Of a stretch of DNA of 64,000 nucleotides, positions 45,030-51,872 are shown piece after piece (the stretch's first letter is position 1; every line of letters starts with the position of its first letter). Source of the DNA: G965267335 sp965267335 (GTDB taxonomy: Bacteria > Bacteroidota > Bacteroidia > Cytophagales > JAAEPT01); assembly GCA_965267335.1 (NCBI GenBank), contig OZ253953.1, positions 806,001 through 870,000 of the forward strand. The letters are read 5' to 3'. A model generated the notes under the pieces. The model was not told where the DNA came from, did no database searches, and was given only the letters and a program-made list of their open reading frames with translations. Made by a program: the position numbers and the translations under genes.

Positions 45030-45904
45030 AACCAAATCAGTTTTATGATACAGTAATTGACACAACGGCCGCAGGTATAATTGTAGTTACCGGTTCCCCG
45101 CAAAACCTACAAACATACACACCATCGGCCTTATTGTTAAAAGGGCAGGTTGAGTTAAAGGTATTTAACAATCTTTATACTCAACGTGCTTTTTTTAATC
45201 AGACCATGGACAGGAACATGGACGGAGCCAGATCGACTTACTTCGGGACCTTCAATAATTTTTTATATGGCCTGTCAGAAAAAATAAATCTGGGCTTTGA
45301 TCTTTATATTAGGGCCTTTCGAACCGGTGCAAGGGATGAATCACCATTTTCCGTTTTGCAATTCACGAATACCGACCAAAGTAGAGTGGCCTTAGCTAAG
45401 TTTGGCCCAAGAATAAAGTTTGTCCCTTTTAAAAATATTGGAAGGCTCTCAGTACAATCAACCTTGCTATTTCCAATTGCTCAAGACCTTGAAGGCAAAG
45501 AGTCTGGTGGTGTGTGGCTGGATTGGGATACCTTTACCTGGTTAAATCAGCTTTTTTTCGACCGGAACCTTTCTTCTAAATTACAGCTCTTTTCGGCATT
45601 GGAATTGTTTACCCGCTTCCCTAGAAACTCATATAGCGAGACGCCCATCTTTACTACCCCTGTCAAAGCCTTTCTGAGCTACTTTCCTAATCAGAAGGTA
45701 ACGGTCTATGGCATGTCGGAGTTTGGGCCTACCTGGGGGTCGGGGGATAATTTGATAAGTAGTTATTATACCCAGGTTGGTGTAGGAGGTAAATATCAGC
45801 TCAAGTCCTTTCTAGAATTGGAGACCTTATTCACTATCTTTCCGATTGGAAAGAATTCCGGTGCCGGAGCTACCCTGAATTTAGGTGTGAGGTACATCCG
45901 ATAA
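45005..45904 (+). CDS. Predicted outer-membrane beta-barrel protein, no signal peptide of its own
   Basis: This 299-codon ORF has alternating aromatic strands typical of outer-membrane barrels, such as GQVELKVFNNLYTQRAFF and QVGVGGKYQLKSFLELETLF, and ends in an aromatic/basic strand LGVRYIR. The listed start is TTG at 45005, directly after a TGA in frame, and the protein lacks a signal peptide, which is unusual for this class. It overlaps the DUF547 gene by 25 bp and is followed after 2 bp by an Omp85 gene. It may be expressed by frameshift from DUF547, may have lost its 5' end, or may start by coupling. Confidence 0.68.
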   Translation: MVTKQKKVEPNQFYDTVIDTTAAGIIVVTGSPQNLQTYTPSALLLKGQVELKVFNNLYTQRAFFNQTMDRNMDGARSTYFGTFNNFLYGLSEKINLGFDLYIRAFRTGARDESPFSVLQFTNTDQSRVALAKFGPRIKFVPFKNIGRLSVQSTLLFPIAQDLEGKESGGVWLDWDTFTWLNQLFFDRNLSSKLQLFSALELFTRFPRNSYSETPIFTTPVKAFLSYFPNQKVTVYGMSEFGPTWGSGDNLISSYYTQVGVGGKYQLKSFLELETLFTIFPIGKNSGAGATLNLGVRYIR

Positions 45905-45906
45905 CA

Positions 45907-47154
45907 ATGAGATATTTAGTTCTGAGTTTATTCCTGGTTAGTCTGAATCTAAACGCCCAGACAATTGTAGGCGAGGTAAAATTTGATGGTCTCAAAAAGA
46001 CAAAAGTATCATATTTGAACAGGTATCTCAAATTATCAAAAGGGGCACCGTTTGATTCAGCTACCTTACGTTCCGATGTGCAGTCATTGGAAAATCTTCA
46101 GCTTTTTTCAGAAATCAACTATGCTTTAAGCTATGATAGTAATTCGGTCTTTATAGTATACACCGTAAAAGAGAAATTAACGTTGCTTCCATTGATAAAT
46201 TTCGGTGGCATAAGAGATAATTTCTTTCTTCAGCTAGGGTTTACAAATTACAACTGGTTGGGCAAAGGTGGCAGGCTTTCGTCCCACTATATGTACTACG
46301 ATCGCCATTCATTTAGTCTCAGTATGTGGCTTCCCTATTTATTTTCTTCAGACTATGGAGTTTCAATCAATGCCAACAAATATTCTACACTTGAACCCTT
46401 GTTTTTTGAAGCCGGGACGGTGACCTATGAATATGACAATAAAGCTATTGAAGTCTTGGGAGTCAAGGAGTTTAAACTAAACCATACCCTTTCTGCGGGA
46501 GGCACGTTCTTCCAGGAAACTTATCGGAAATATGCCCCTCTGGACTATGCCGGGTCTCCCGGTCCCGGATTTAGGATAGCCAATAAATATTTGGCCAAGG
46601 TGGTACATTATCTTAAGAATGTTGACTATTACTATCATTACCTAAATGGTTTTTCAAGCTTTGTCTTCGCTGAGAGAGTGTGGACAGTAGGTGAGACTTT
46701 TCAGTTCTACAAAATCGTCACGGAAACCAGTTTTTACAAAAGGTTGGGGCAAAAGGGTAATATTGCTGCCCGGCTGAAGTTTGGAGTTTCATCAAATAAT
46801 GTGGGTCCCTTTGCTCCATTCGTATTAGATAGTTACGTGAATATCAGAGGTGTAGGCAATAGGGTGGACAGGGGAACAGGAGTAGTTGTTTTGAACCTTG
46901 AGCACAGGCAAACGGTATGGCAACCTTCATGGGGAGCTGTTCAGCTTGTTGCATTTACAGATTTGGGTGCCTGGAGGCAGGACAGAGGAACCTTTGGGGA
47001 TTTTGTCGATACCGACAACTGGCAAACCTTTGGCGGGGTGGGAGCCAGGCTTGTGCTAAATCAGGTATATAATATGATTCTGAGGGCTGATTATGGGTTG
47101 GATTTCAAAGGTTCAAGGGATGGTGTCGTATTAGGTATAGGTCAGTATTTTTAA
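45907..47154 (+). CDS. Omp85-family outer-membrane protein with POTRA domain
   Basis: This 415-residue protein has a signal peptide (residues 1-17, ending LNAQ), one POTRA-like domain (about 20-85: GEVKFDGLKKTKVSYLNRYL then LENLQLFSEINYALSY) and a 16-strand-type barrel. The VNIRGVGNRVDRG segment near 310-325 matches the RG motif of the lid loop in the Omp85/TpsB/BamA superfamily. The single POTRA and short length distinguish it from BamA. It is 2 bp after the barrel gene and overlaps the AsmA-like gene by 4 bp tail to tail. Confidence 0.85.
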   Translation: MRYLVLSLFLVSLNLNAQTIVGEVKFDGLKKTKVSYLNRYLKLSKGAPFDSATLRSDVQSLENLQLFSEINYALSYDSNSVFIVYTVKEKLTLLPLINFGGIRDNFFLQLGFTNYNWLGKGGRLSSHYMYYDRHSFSLSMWLPYLFSSDYGVSINANKYSTLEPLFFEAGTVTYEYDNKAIEVLGVKEFKLNHTLSAGGTFFQETYRKYAPLDYAGSPGPGFRIANKYLAKVVHYLKNVDYYYHYLNGFSSFVFAERVWTVGETFQFYKIVTETSFYKRLGQKGNIAARLKFGVSSNNVGPFAPFVLDSYVNIRGVGNRVDRGTGVVVLNLEHRQTVWQPSWGAVQLVAFTDLGAWRQDRGTFGDFVDTDNWQTFGGVGARLVLNQVYNMILRADYGLDFKGSRDGVVLGIGQYF

Positions 47155-49730
47155 AGGTCTTCTTCAATCCAGTCTCCGTCTTCAAACTCCGGTACCACGA
47201 TTTCTTTATCACCATTGTCATCGTTATTGAGCCTTAGTTGGTCCTTTATATTTCTGCCTTTTTGACGCATCAAACGATTCCAATCCAAAGGGTATTTATA
47301 ATTCTGTAAGGTCCCATAAATTTTGTAAGGAAGCCAAATACCTTCTGAATTATCCTCCGCAACATCTCCAAACTTTTGAGCCTGTTCTCTTTTCTTGTTG
47401 ATCTTATGATAGTTTTTCAGCTGAACATCGATATAAAAATTAATGCTGTCATTACCATAGTTCTGGTTTCCATATATATTAATGTCACCCGCATTACTTT
47501 TAAGTGCAATCTGTGTGATATCAATTACCGAATTCCTGACATTAATTTCATTGAGAAATAGGGGTTTAAACTGAAGGTGCTGAAAGCTATTGATGTTAGG
47601 GTTATCAGTTTTGAAAAATTTATATGCCTGGAGTCCGAGAAGTTTTGTGACCTTATTGTCGGTTTTGTCATTCATTAAGGTGTATAAATCCATCAAAGGT
47701 TTGAAATTGTTTAACTCTCCTCCATCAATGAATAGATGATTGTCGATATTAATTTTGTCATGAAGTAACTCGAGCTTGCTGTTATAGCCCAATTGAGCAG
47801 ATATATTACCAGACACACGTCCTTTCAGGTTGGCGTGGGTAAGAAAGGTTTGATTAAAGTCTCTTGAAAGATAGAAAATAGAGTCTGCGTGAACTGCTTC
47901 CAACTGGGCTTTGGTCGTTACTTTGATATGGTCACGCTCCTGAGCATTTATTTTTCCGTTACGGAGATTGATTTTACCACCTGCTACCGAAATTTCAATG
48001 CGCTGATAGTCAATAATTTGATTCTTCAGGGCAAAAGAGCCTCTGAAATTTTTATACTCGTGACCATTCCTGGCTCTGTCAAATTTGATTTTATCAATGT
48101 ATGCTGTAAAATCGATATCAAGTTTGGGAGATACAACTAGCCTATACTCCGTAGTTGGTGCCGCATTGGTATCCCTTATACTCAGCAGTTCATCCAGGTC
48201 AATCAGGTGGGAGTGCATTGAAGCCTTTAAGATTAAGGGTTGATTGAAATCCAGTAAAAAATTGGTAAATCGTACGAACTTACCATTGAGTTGAAAGTCA
48301 CTGTTACCAACTGCTCCCCTGAGATCAGGAACCTCAATGTCTTGATTAGAAAGTTTAAATGAACCTTCAATATCATGGTAGAGACTGTTAGTTGATTTGT
48401 GAAAAAAGCCAATATTTTTCACCTTAACTGCTCCCTTAGAAACAATTCTGCTACTACTGATATTACTTTTGAACTCAGACAGAGGACCTCTTGCCACTAT
48501 ATCACAATCCAGCTCTCCGGTCGCGTCTTTAATGTTTGCTTCAGGAAAAAGGGATAGTATGGTTTTGAGTTTGAGTTTACCGTTCAGTGCAAAGTCAATA
48601 TATGGGTCATCTAAATTGTAAATTTTTCCACTTGCAGCTATCTTTTCGTTGTCTATGATGCCTGAAAAATCACTGAGTTGGAGTGAAGTAGTTTTTTTGC
48701 ACAGCTGATTTCCGTTATTAAAGTTACCCGAAAGTTTAGCGTTGGATACATTTTTATCTGCCCACGGTATTGTAAATGCGAGATTTTCAAATCCGAAGTC
48801 CACGTTTATCTTCGGTTTGGACCGTTTGCCAACGATAAGGCCGTTAAAAAAAATGTTTCCATCACACTTAAGTGAAGCAACTCGGGCACTGGTCTTAAGC
48901 GGGAGTATCGACAAGATAGTATTGATGTTTTTGGAACCTTCTTCTGCTTCGATTGATATATGGATTGTATCATTCTTTCCAGATCCAATCATTCCAGTAA
49001 GATTGAAGTTTGAATTTTCAACGGTAAGCATGCTCGGTTCGACCAGAACGGTGTTGCTGTCAATGATAATTTTGGACTTCAGGTTAATTGCCTTTTCTTT
49101 AAAATAAGTGTCTCCATCAAGGCTTATGCCGTACAGGTATGGATTGCCGGAAAGGTCAATCGTAGTAATGTGTTCCTGCTTACGAAATGAAGCCAGGAGC
49201 TCAGGAATATAAGTTGAGTAGTTTTGATGATTTTGCTCATCATTGAAAGTGTAGTTGATATTCTCGAGATTGATTTTTTTCAAATCCAGTGCGAGCTTAC
49301 TTTTTGACTGAGTCGTATCGGTTTTTGTGATGTCAAAATTCCGAATACCCAGGCTATCAATGTTCATATTGACAAAACCTTTTTCCAAATCACAAACCTG
49401 TATTTTGTAGTTACCTCGGACCAAGTCCATGATATTGAAGGCAAGGTATACTTTATCGAAATGCGCTAAGGTGTCGGTGCTACCTTTGGGGGTTTCGATC
49501 AGAGTAACATTTTTGATCAAAATGGATGTTCTGGGGAAATTTTTGATGAGAGAAAGCTCAATTTTATCGTATTTGATAGTGGTATTTAGCTCCTTGTTTG
49601 CTTCTTCAATGAAGTAGGCAATAATTTGATCCTGAAATATATAGACTAAGGTGATAAAGAGTATAATCAGCGAGAATACCGTAATCAGTAGTCTTTTGAT
49701 AATCTTCCTTATTGTCTTCAACACACTCAA
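47151..49730 (-). CDS. AsmA-like family protein
   Basis: This 859-residue protein has one N-terminal membrane helix (about residues 12-31, LLITVFSLIILFITLVYIF) and a long periplasmic beta-rich region, as in AsmA/TamB-like proteins that bridge the membranes and move lipids. Features include an AsmA-type N-terminal YFIEEANKELNTTIKYDKIEL (in part) and a C-terminal repeat region INVRNSVIDITQIALKSN. It is monocistronic on the minus strand and converges on the Omp85 gene. The function is inferred from the family. Confidence 0.86.
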   Translation of the reverse strand: MSVLKTIRKIIKRLLITVFSLIILFITLVYIFQDQIIAYFIEEANKELNTTIKYDKIELSLIKNFPRTSILIKNVTLIETPKGSTDTLAHFDKVYLAFNIMDLVRGNYKIQVCDLEKGFVNMNIDSLGIRNFDITKTDTTQSKSKLALDLKKINLENINYTFNDEQNHQNYSTYIPELLASFRKQEHITTIDLSGNPYLYGISLDGDTYFKEKAINLKSKIIIDSNTVLVEPSMLTVENSNFNLTGMIGSGKNDTIHISIEAEEGSKNINTILSILPLKTSARVASLKCDGNIFFNGLIVGKRSKPKINVDFGFENLAFTIPWADKNVSNAKLSGNFNNGNQLCKKTTSLQLSDFSGIIDNEKIAASGKIYNLDDPYIDFALNGKLKLKTILSLFPEANIKDATGELDCDIVARGPLSEFKSNISSSRIVSKGAVKVKNIGFFHKSTNSLYHDIEGSFKLSNQDIEVPDLRGAVGNSDFQLNGKFVRFTNFLLDFNQPLILKASMHSHLIDLDELLSIRDTNAAPTTEYRLVVSPKLDIDFTAYIDKIKFDRARNGHEYKNFRGSFALKNQIIDYQRIEISVAGGKINLRNGKINAQERDHIKVTTKAQLEAVHADSIFYLSRDFNQTFLTHANLKGRVSGNISAQLGYNSKLELLHDKINIDNHLFIDGGELNNFKPLMDLYTLMNDKTDNKVTKLLGLQAYKFFKTDNPNINSFQHLQFKPLFLNEINVRNSVIDITQIALKSNAGDINIYGNQNYGNDSINFYIDVQLKNYHKINKKREQAQKFGDVAEDNSEGIWLPYKIYGTLQNYKYPLDWNRLMRQKGRNIKDQLRLNNDDNGDKEIVVPEFEDGDWIEEDL

Positions 49731-49802
49731 TTTTATACCAATTTAAGGATATTGCTATAATATTAACGGGGCCTGGGCTGAGTTTATTTTTACACTTTAG
49801 TC

Positions 49803-49833
49803 TTTGCAAAATATAATTTTCCGATTACTTTTG
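49803..49833 (+). promoter_or_regulatory. tRNA-Val promoter
   Basis: TTTG at 49803-49806, a 19-bp spacer and TACTTTTG at 49826-49833 match the Bacteroidetes consensus exactly. Transcription would begin a few bases before the tRNA at 49850. Confidence 0.7.
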
Positions 49834-49849
49834 CTCTCCCTTTACAAAA

Positions 49850-49924
49850 GGGCTCTTAGCTCAGTTGGTTCAGAGCACCTGCCTTACAAGCAGGGGGTCG
49901 CTGGTTCGAATCCAGCAGGGCCCA
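49850..49924 (+). tRNA. tRNA-Val (TAC)
   Basis: A complete 75-nt cloverleaf. The acceptor GGGCTCT pairs with AGGGCCC (one G-U), the anticodon stem CCTGC/GCAGG encloses CTTACAA with anticodon TAC at 49885-49887, and the T arm GCTGG-TTCGAAT-CCAGC is canonical. CCA is not encoded. The 3' part from 49896 is repeated about 330 bp downstream. Confidence 0.95.
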
Positions 49925-49928
49925 CAAA
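49896..49928 (+). repeat. tRNA 3'-end repeat, copy 1 (within tRNA-Val)
   Basis: GGTCGCTGGTTC followed directly by GAATCCAGCAGGGCCCACAA and A, covering the T arm, the 3' acceptor strand and four bases beyond. Copy 2 is at 50221-50293 and is interrupted. Confidence 0.9.
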
Positions 49929-49958
49929 GCCTTGGCAATAAAATGCTGAGGCTTTTTT
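49926..49958 (+). terminator. Terminator immediately after tRNA-Val
   Basis: AAAGCCT (49926-49932) pairs with AGGCTTT (49949-49955) and a T-run follows. The GIY-YIG start codon begins at 49960, right after the T-run. Confidence 0.75.
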
Positions 49959-49959
49959 T

Positions 49960-50217
49960 ATGGCTATGGATGAAAACTGGGTCGTATATATTTTGCAAAG
50001 TGAGTATGATAGTACCTACTATGTGGGTATGACTACTGATCTTTCGTCTCGGATAAAGCCTCATAATTCAGGTAGGGTACGTTATACAAAAGGCAGGATG
50101 CCATGGAAGTTGGTGTACACGGAAGCAGTGGGGAGTAGATTGGAAGCAAGGTGTCTGGAGAAGTATTATAAGAGTTCAGCAGGTAAGCGTAAGTTAAAGT
50201 TAGCGGGTAAATTATAA
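49960..50217 (+). CDS. Small GIY-YIG nuclease
   Basis: This 85-residue protein matches the stand-alone GIY-YIG (UPF0213-type) nucleases. VVYILQSEYDSTYYVGMT (residues 8-25) is the GIY-YIG motif in its usual V-Y-I / Y-V-G form, LSSRIKPHNSG carries the arginine region, and LEARCLEKYYKS carries the conserved glutamate near residue 67. ATG at 49960 or at 49966 may be used. There is no room for a promoter between it and the tRNA terminator, so it probably depends on read-through from the tRNA promoter. It ends 3 bp before a second, interrupted copy of the tRNA 3' end. Confidence 0.9.
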   Translation: MAMDENWVVYILQSEYDSTYYVGMTTDLSSRIKPHNSGRVRYTKGRMPWKLVYTEAVGSRLEARCLEKYYKSSAGKRKLKLAGKL

Positions 50218-50220
50218 GGT

Positions 50221-50293
50221 GGTCGCTGGTTCCCTGTCCGTCTGGCCTCTGGCGCAGCCGGGCCAGACGGGGAATCCAGCAGGGCCCACAAAA
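50221..50293 (+). repeat. tRNA 3'-end repeat, copy 2, interrupted in the T loop
   Basis: GGTCGCTGGTTC (50221-50232) and GAATCCAGCAGGGCCCACAA plus A (50272-50292) are the two halves of the copy 1 sequence, split by 39 bp placed in the T loop. The 5' half of a tRNA is absent, so this is not a tRNA gene. Confidence 0.9.
50233..50271. repeat. GC-rich palindrome inserted in the tRNA repeat
   Basis: CCGTCTGGCC (50238-50247) and GGCCAGACGG (50261-50270) are perfect 10-bp arms around a 13-bp loop. TTCC/GGAA and the split T-arm bases extend the pairing on both sides, so the whole copy can fold as one long hairpin. It is much more GC-rich than its surroundings and resembles a REP-type element. Confidence 0.85.
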
Positions 50294-50342
50294 AGCAGAG
50301 TGAGAAAGAGAGCGAAAGCAATCTGTATCCTCTGCTTTTTTT
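50290..50342 (+). terminator. Terminator after tRNA repeat copy 2
   Basis: AAAAAGCAGAG (50290-50300) pairs with CTCTGCTTTTT (50330-50340), with more T after it. The loop is long (29 nt). Like copy 1, copy 2 of the repeat is thus followed by a terminator, though of unrelated sequence. Confidence 0.65.
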
Positions 50343-50383
50343 CTTCATTCTCACACTGTTTCTCGCACCGAAATACTTTTTAA

Positions 50384-50728
50384 TATGTTGATTTTCAAAA
50401 ATTAGAGATATACAAAAAGGCAAAACAGTTTCATATCGATTCGAAAAAGTTAATTGAAAACAAAAGGTTTGATAGAACCGCAAAAGACCAATTGACGAGA
50501 GCATCTTTTAGTATTCCATTGAATATTGCTGAAGGTTCAGGAAGGTTTTCAAAACCAGACAGAAAAAACTTTTTCATTATTGCTCGTAGTTCTGTTTTTG
50601 AATGTGTAGCAATTTTAGATATTATGAATGATTCAGAGAAAATAACAGAAACTGAATTTGATAATTTCAATAAAAAAGCAGACGAACTTTCAAGAATACT
50701 TTATGCAATGATTAAAAATTTGAACTGA
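50384..50728 (+). CDS. Second four-helix-bundle protein, start codon lost or non-canonical
   Basis: An uninterrupted frame of 114 codons encodes a full four-helix-bundle protein (same family as the ORF in the thi operon): FQKLEIYKKAKQFHID, then QLTRASFSIPLNIAEGSGRF, then FFIIARSSVFECVAILDIM, ending ILYAMIKNLN. There is no ATG, GTG or TTG between the upstream TAA (50381) and TTG at 50492, which would cut off the first helix. An ATG at 50385 is out of frame by one base, so a single-base change may have destroyed the start. It may be a recent pseudogene or use a rare start such as ATA or ATT. Confidence 0.65.
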   Translation, partial: YVDFQKLEIYKKAKQFHIDSKKLIENKRFDRTAKDQLTRASFSIPLNIAEGSGRFSKPDRKNFFIIARSSVFECVAILDIMNDSEKITETEFDNFNKKADELSRILYAMIKNLN

Positions 50729-50800
50729 CCTTTCTCTTTATAATTCTTAAAAAGGTATTAAATCATTTAATCGAGCCATATGGGATAATCTGTGGTTCCC

Positions 50801-50846
50801 TATACAAAAGGCAGGATGCCATGGAAGTTGGTGTACACGGAAGCAG
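50801..50846 (+). pseudogene. 46-bp fragment of the GIY-YIG gene
   Basis: These 46 bases are identical to 50083-50128 inside the GIY-YIG gene. Similarity fades over the next 20 bases or so. The fragment is preceded by TGGTTCCC, which also occurs at 50227-50234 in the interrupted tRNA repeat. It is the remains of a second unit. Confidence 0.85.
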
Positions 50847-51086
50847 GAGAGTAGAGTGGATACAAGAAACACTTAGTATACCAGGCAATCGATTACAAAA
50901 TTTTACTATTGGGAGTTATGGTTTCAACTAACACCTGCGTGATGGCAAGTAATGATGTGAGGAAGGTATGAATCAATTTAATCTATGAATGGCCTTTTAT
51001 TGCGAATTAGGGCTATTTTTGAATACTAAGATTCCTGAATTTCCAATATTGGAAACCCCTCTATTCTTTAAGCTCTGTCGAGGCTT

Positions 51087-51094
51087 TACTTTTG
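51087..51094 (+). promoter_or_regulatory. -7 box before the 30-codon ORF
   Basis: TACTTTTG fits TAnnTTTG and is part of a 14-bp block (51086-51099, TTACTTTTGCTCTC) identical to that of the tRNA-Val promoter (49825-49838). The -33 position is weak (TTCT). Confidence 0.45.
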
Positions 51095-51119
51095 CTCTCA
51101 GTATAAAAATTATAAGACC

Positions 51120-51212
51120 ATGAAAACTTTAAAAATATTATTCAATAAAGACTTACTGATCTTTGTCACAACATTGGCATTAATTCTATTTATGCTTCAC
51201 AAAGGGGTGTAG
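51120..51212 (+). CDS. 30-residue single-span membrane peptide (candidate)
   Basis: ATG at 51120 opens a 30-codon frame ending in TAG at 51212. It has a basic N-terminus (MKTLKILFNKD), a hydrophobic span (LLIFVTTLALILFML) and a short HKGV tail, as in small membrane peptides. A TACTTTTG -7 box places the transcription start about 20 bases before the ATG. It ends 1 bp before the stop of the opposite-strand NarL regulator. No homologue is recognised. Confidence 0.45.
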   Translation: MKTLKILFNKDLLIFVTTLALILFMLHKGV

Positions 51213-51213
51213 T

Positions 51214-51870
51214 CTAATCAAGAGTTACGTAGGCATTTTTAATTGCATACTTAACTAATTCCGCAGTACTTCCAAGCTTGAGCTTTTGAAGAATATTGTT
51301 CCTGTGAGCGTCTACTGTCCTAACACTAATGAAAAGTTGCTCTGCTATATCTTTGTTCGCAACGCCATTCGCAATAAGTGTGAGTACTTCAATTTCTCTA
51401 TCACTTAAAGCCCTATCGGCCTTTTTCTTTGGTCCCTGATTGGTGTCACTGTACAATTTTTTGAAAATAATGTCGGAAACCTGTTCATCGAAGAATTTTT
51501 TACCATCGTACACTTTTCGTATACCATCAATTAAAAGCTCCTTCTTGATGTCTTTAGGGATGTACCCTGAGGCACCTATATTGACAGCTTCAGTAATGTA
51601 TTTCTCGGAGATATCCATAGATAGTATGATTACATTTACTTCCGGGTCCTGAGCTTTTATTACTTTGGTTGTTTCGATGCCATTTGTTTCACCCAACATA
51701 ATATCCATGAGTATGATATCCGGGTTGAGCGTTTCATTTTTTACAATAGCTTCCTGGCCATCGGAAGCTTCTCCGATTACCTTGAAATCTTCCACTTTAT
51801 TCAACATAGAGATGATGCCATCTCTTACTAATGCGTGGTCATCCACGACTAGAATTTTAATTTCCTTCAT
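51214..51870 (-). CDS. NarL/FixJ-type response regulator
   Basis: This 218-residue regulator has a receiver domain with acidic pocket D10-D11, phospho-acceptor D56 (ILMDIMLG) and lysine in YIPKDIKK near 106, then a LuxR-type helix-turn-helix (LSDREIEVLTLIANGVANKD from about 149, then ISVRTVDAHRNNILQKL). It lies 2 bp after the REC-HisKA_3 kinase gene, its probable partner. Target genes are unknown. Confidence 0.93.
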   Translation of the reverse strand: MKEIKILVVDDHALVRDGIISMLNKVEDFKVIGEASDGQEAIVKNETLNPDIILMDIMLGETNGIETTKVIKAQDPEVNVIILSMDISEKYITEAVNIGASGYIPKDIKKELLIDGIRKVYDGKKFFDEQVSDIIFKKLYSDTNQGPKKKADRALSDREIEVLTLIANGVANKDIAEQLFISVRTVDAHRNNILQKLKLGSTAELVKYAIKNAYVTLD

Positions 51871-51872
51871 AA

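Larger units (their letters stand above)
50729..51119. other. Non-coding stretch with GIY-YIG remnant, 391 bp
   Basis: Apart from the 46-bp duplicate of the GIY-YIG gene at 50801-50846 and a promoter-like box at 51087-51094, I see no gene. Stops are frequent in all frames. It looks like scarred sequence left by earlier insertions or deletions. Confidence 0.55.

Noticed and set aside
50221..50293. A second tRNA gene
   Set aside because: Only the 3' part of tRNA-Val is present and it is interrupted; there is no D arm or anticodon arm.
49850..50850. A genomic island with integrase at the tRNA
   Set aside because: No integrase or transposase is encoded anywhere near; only very small units are present.
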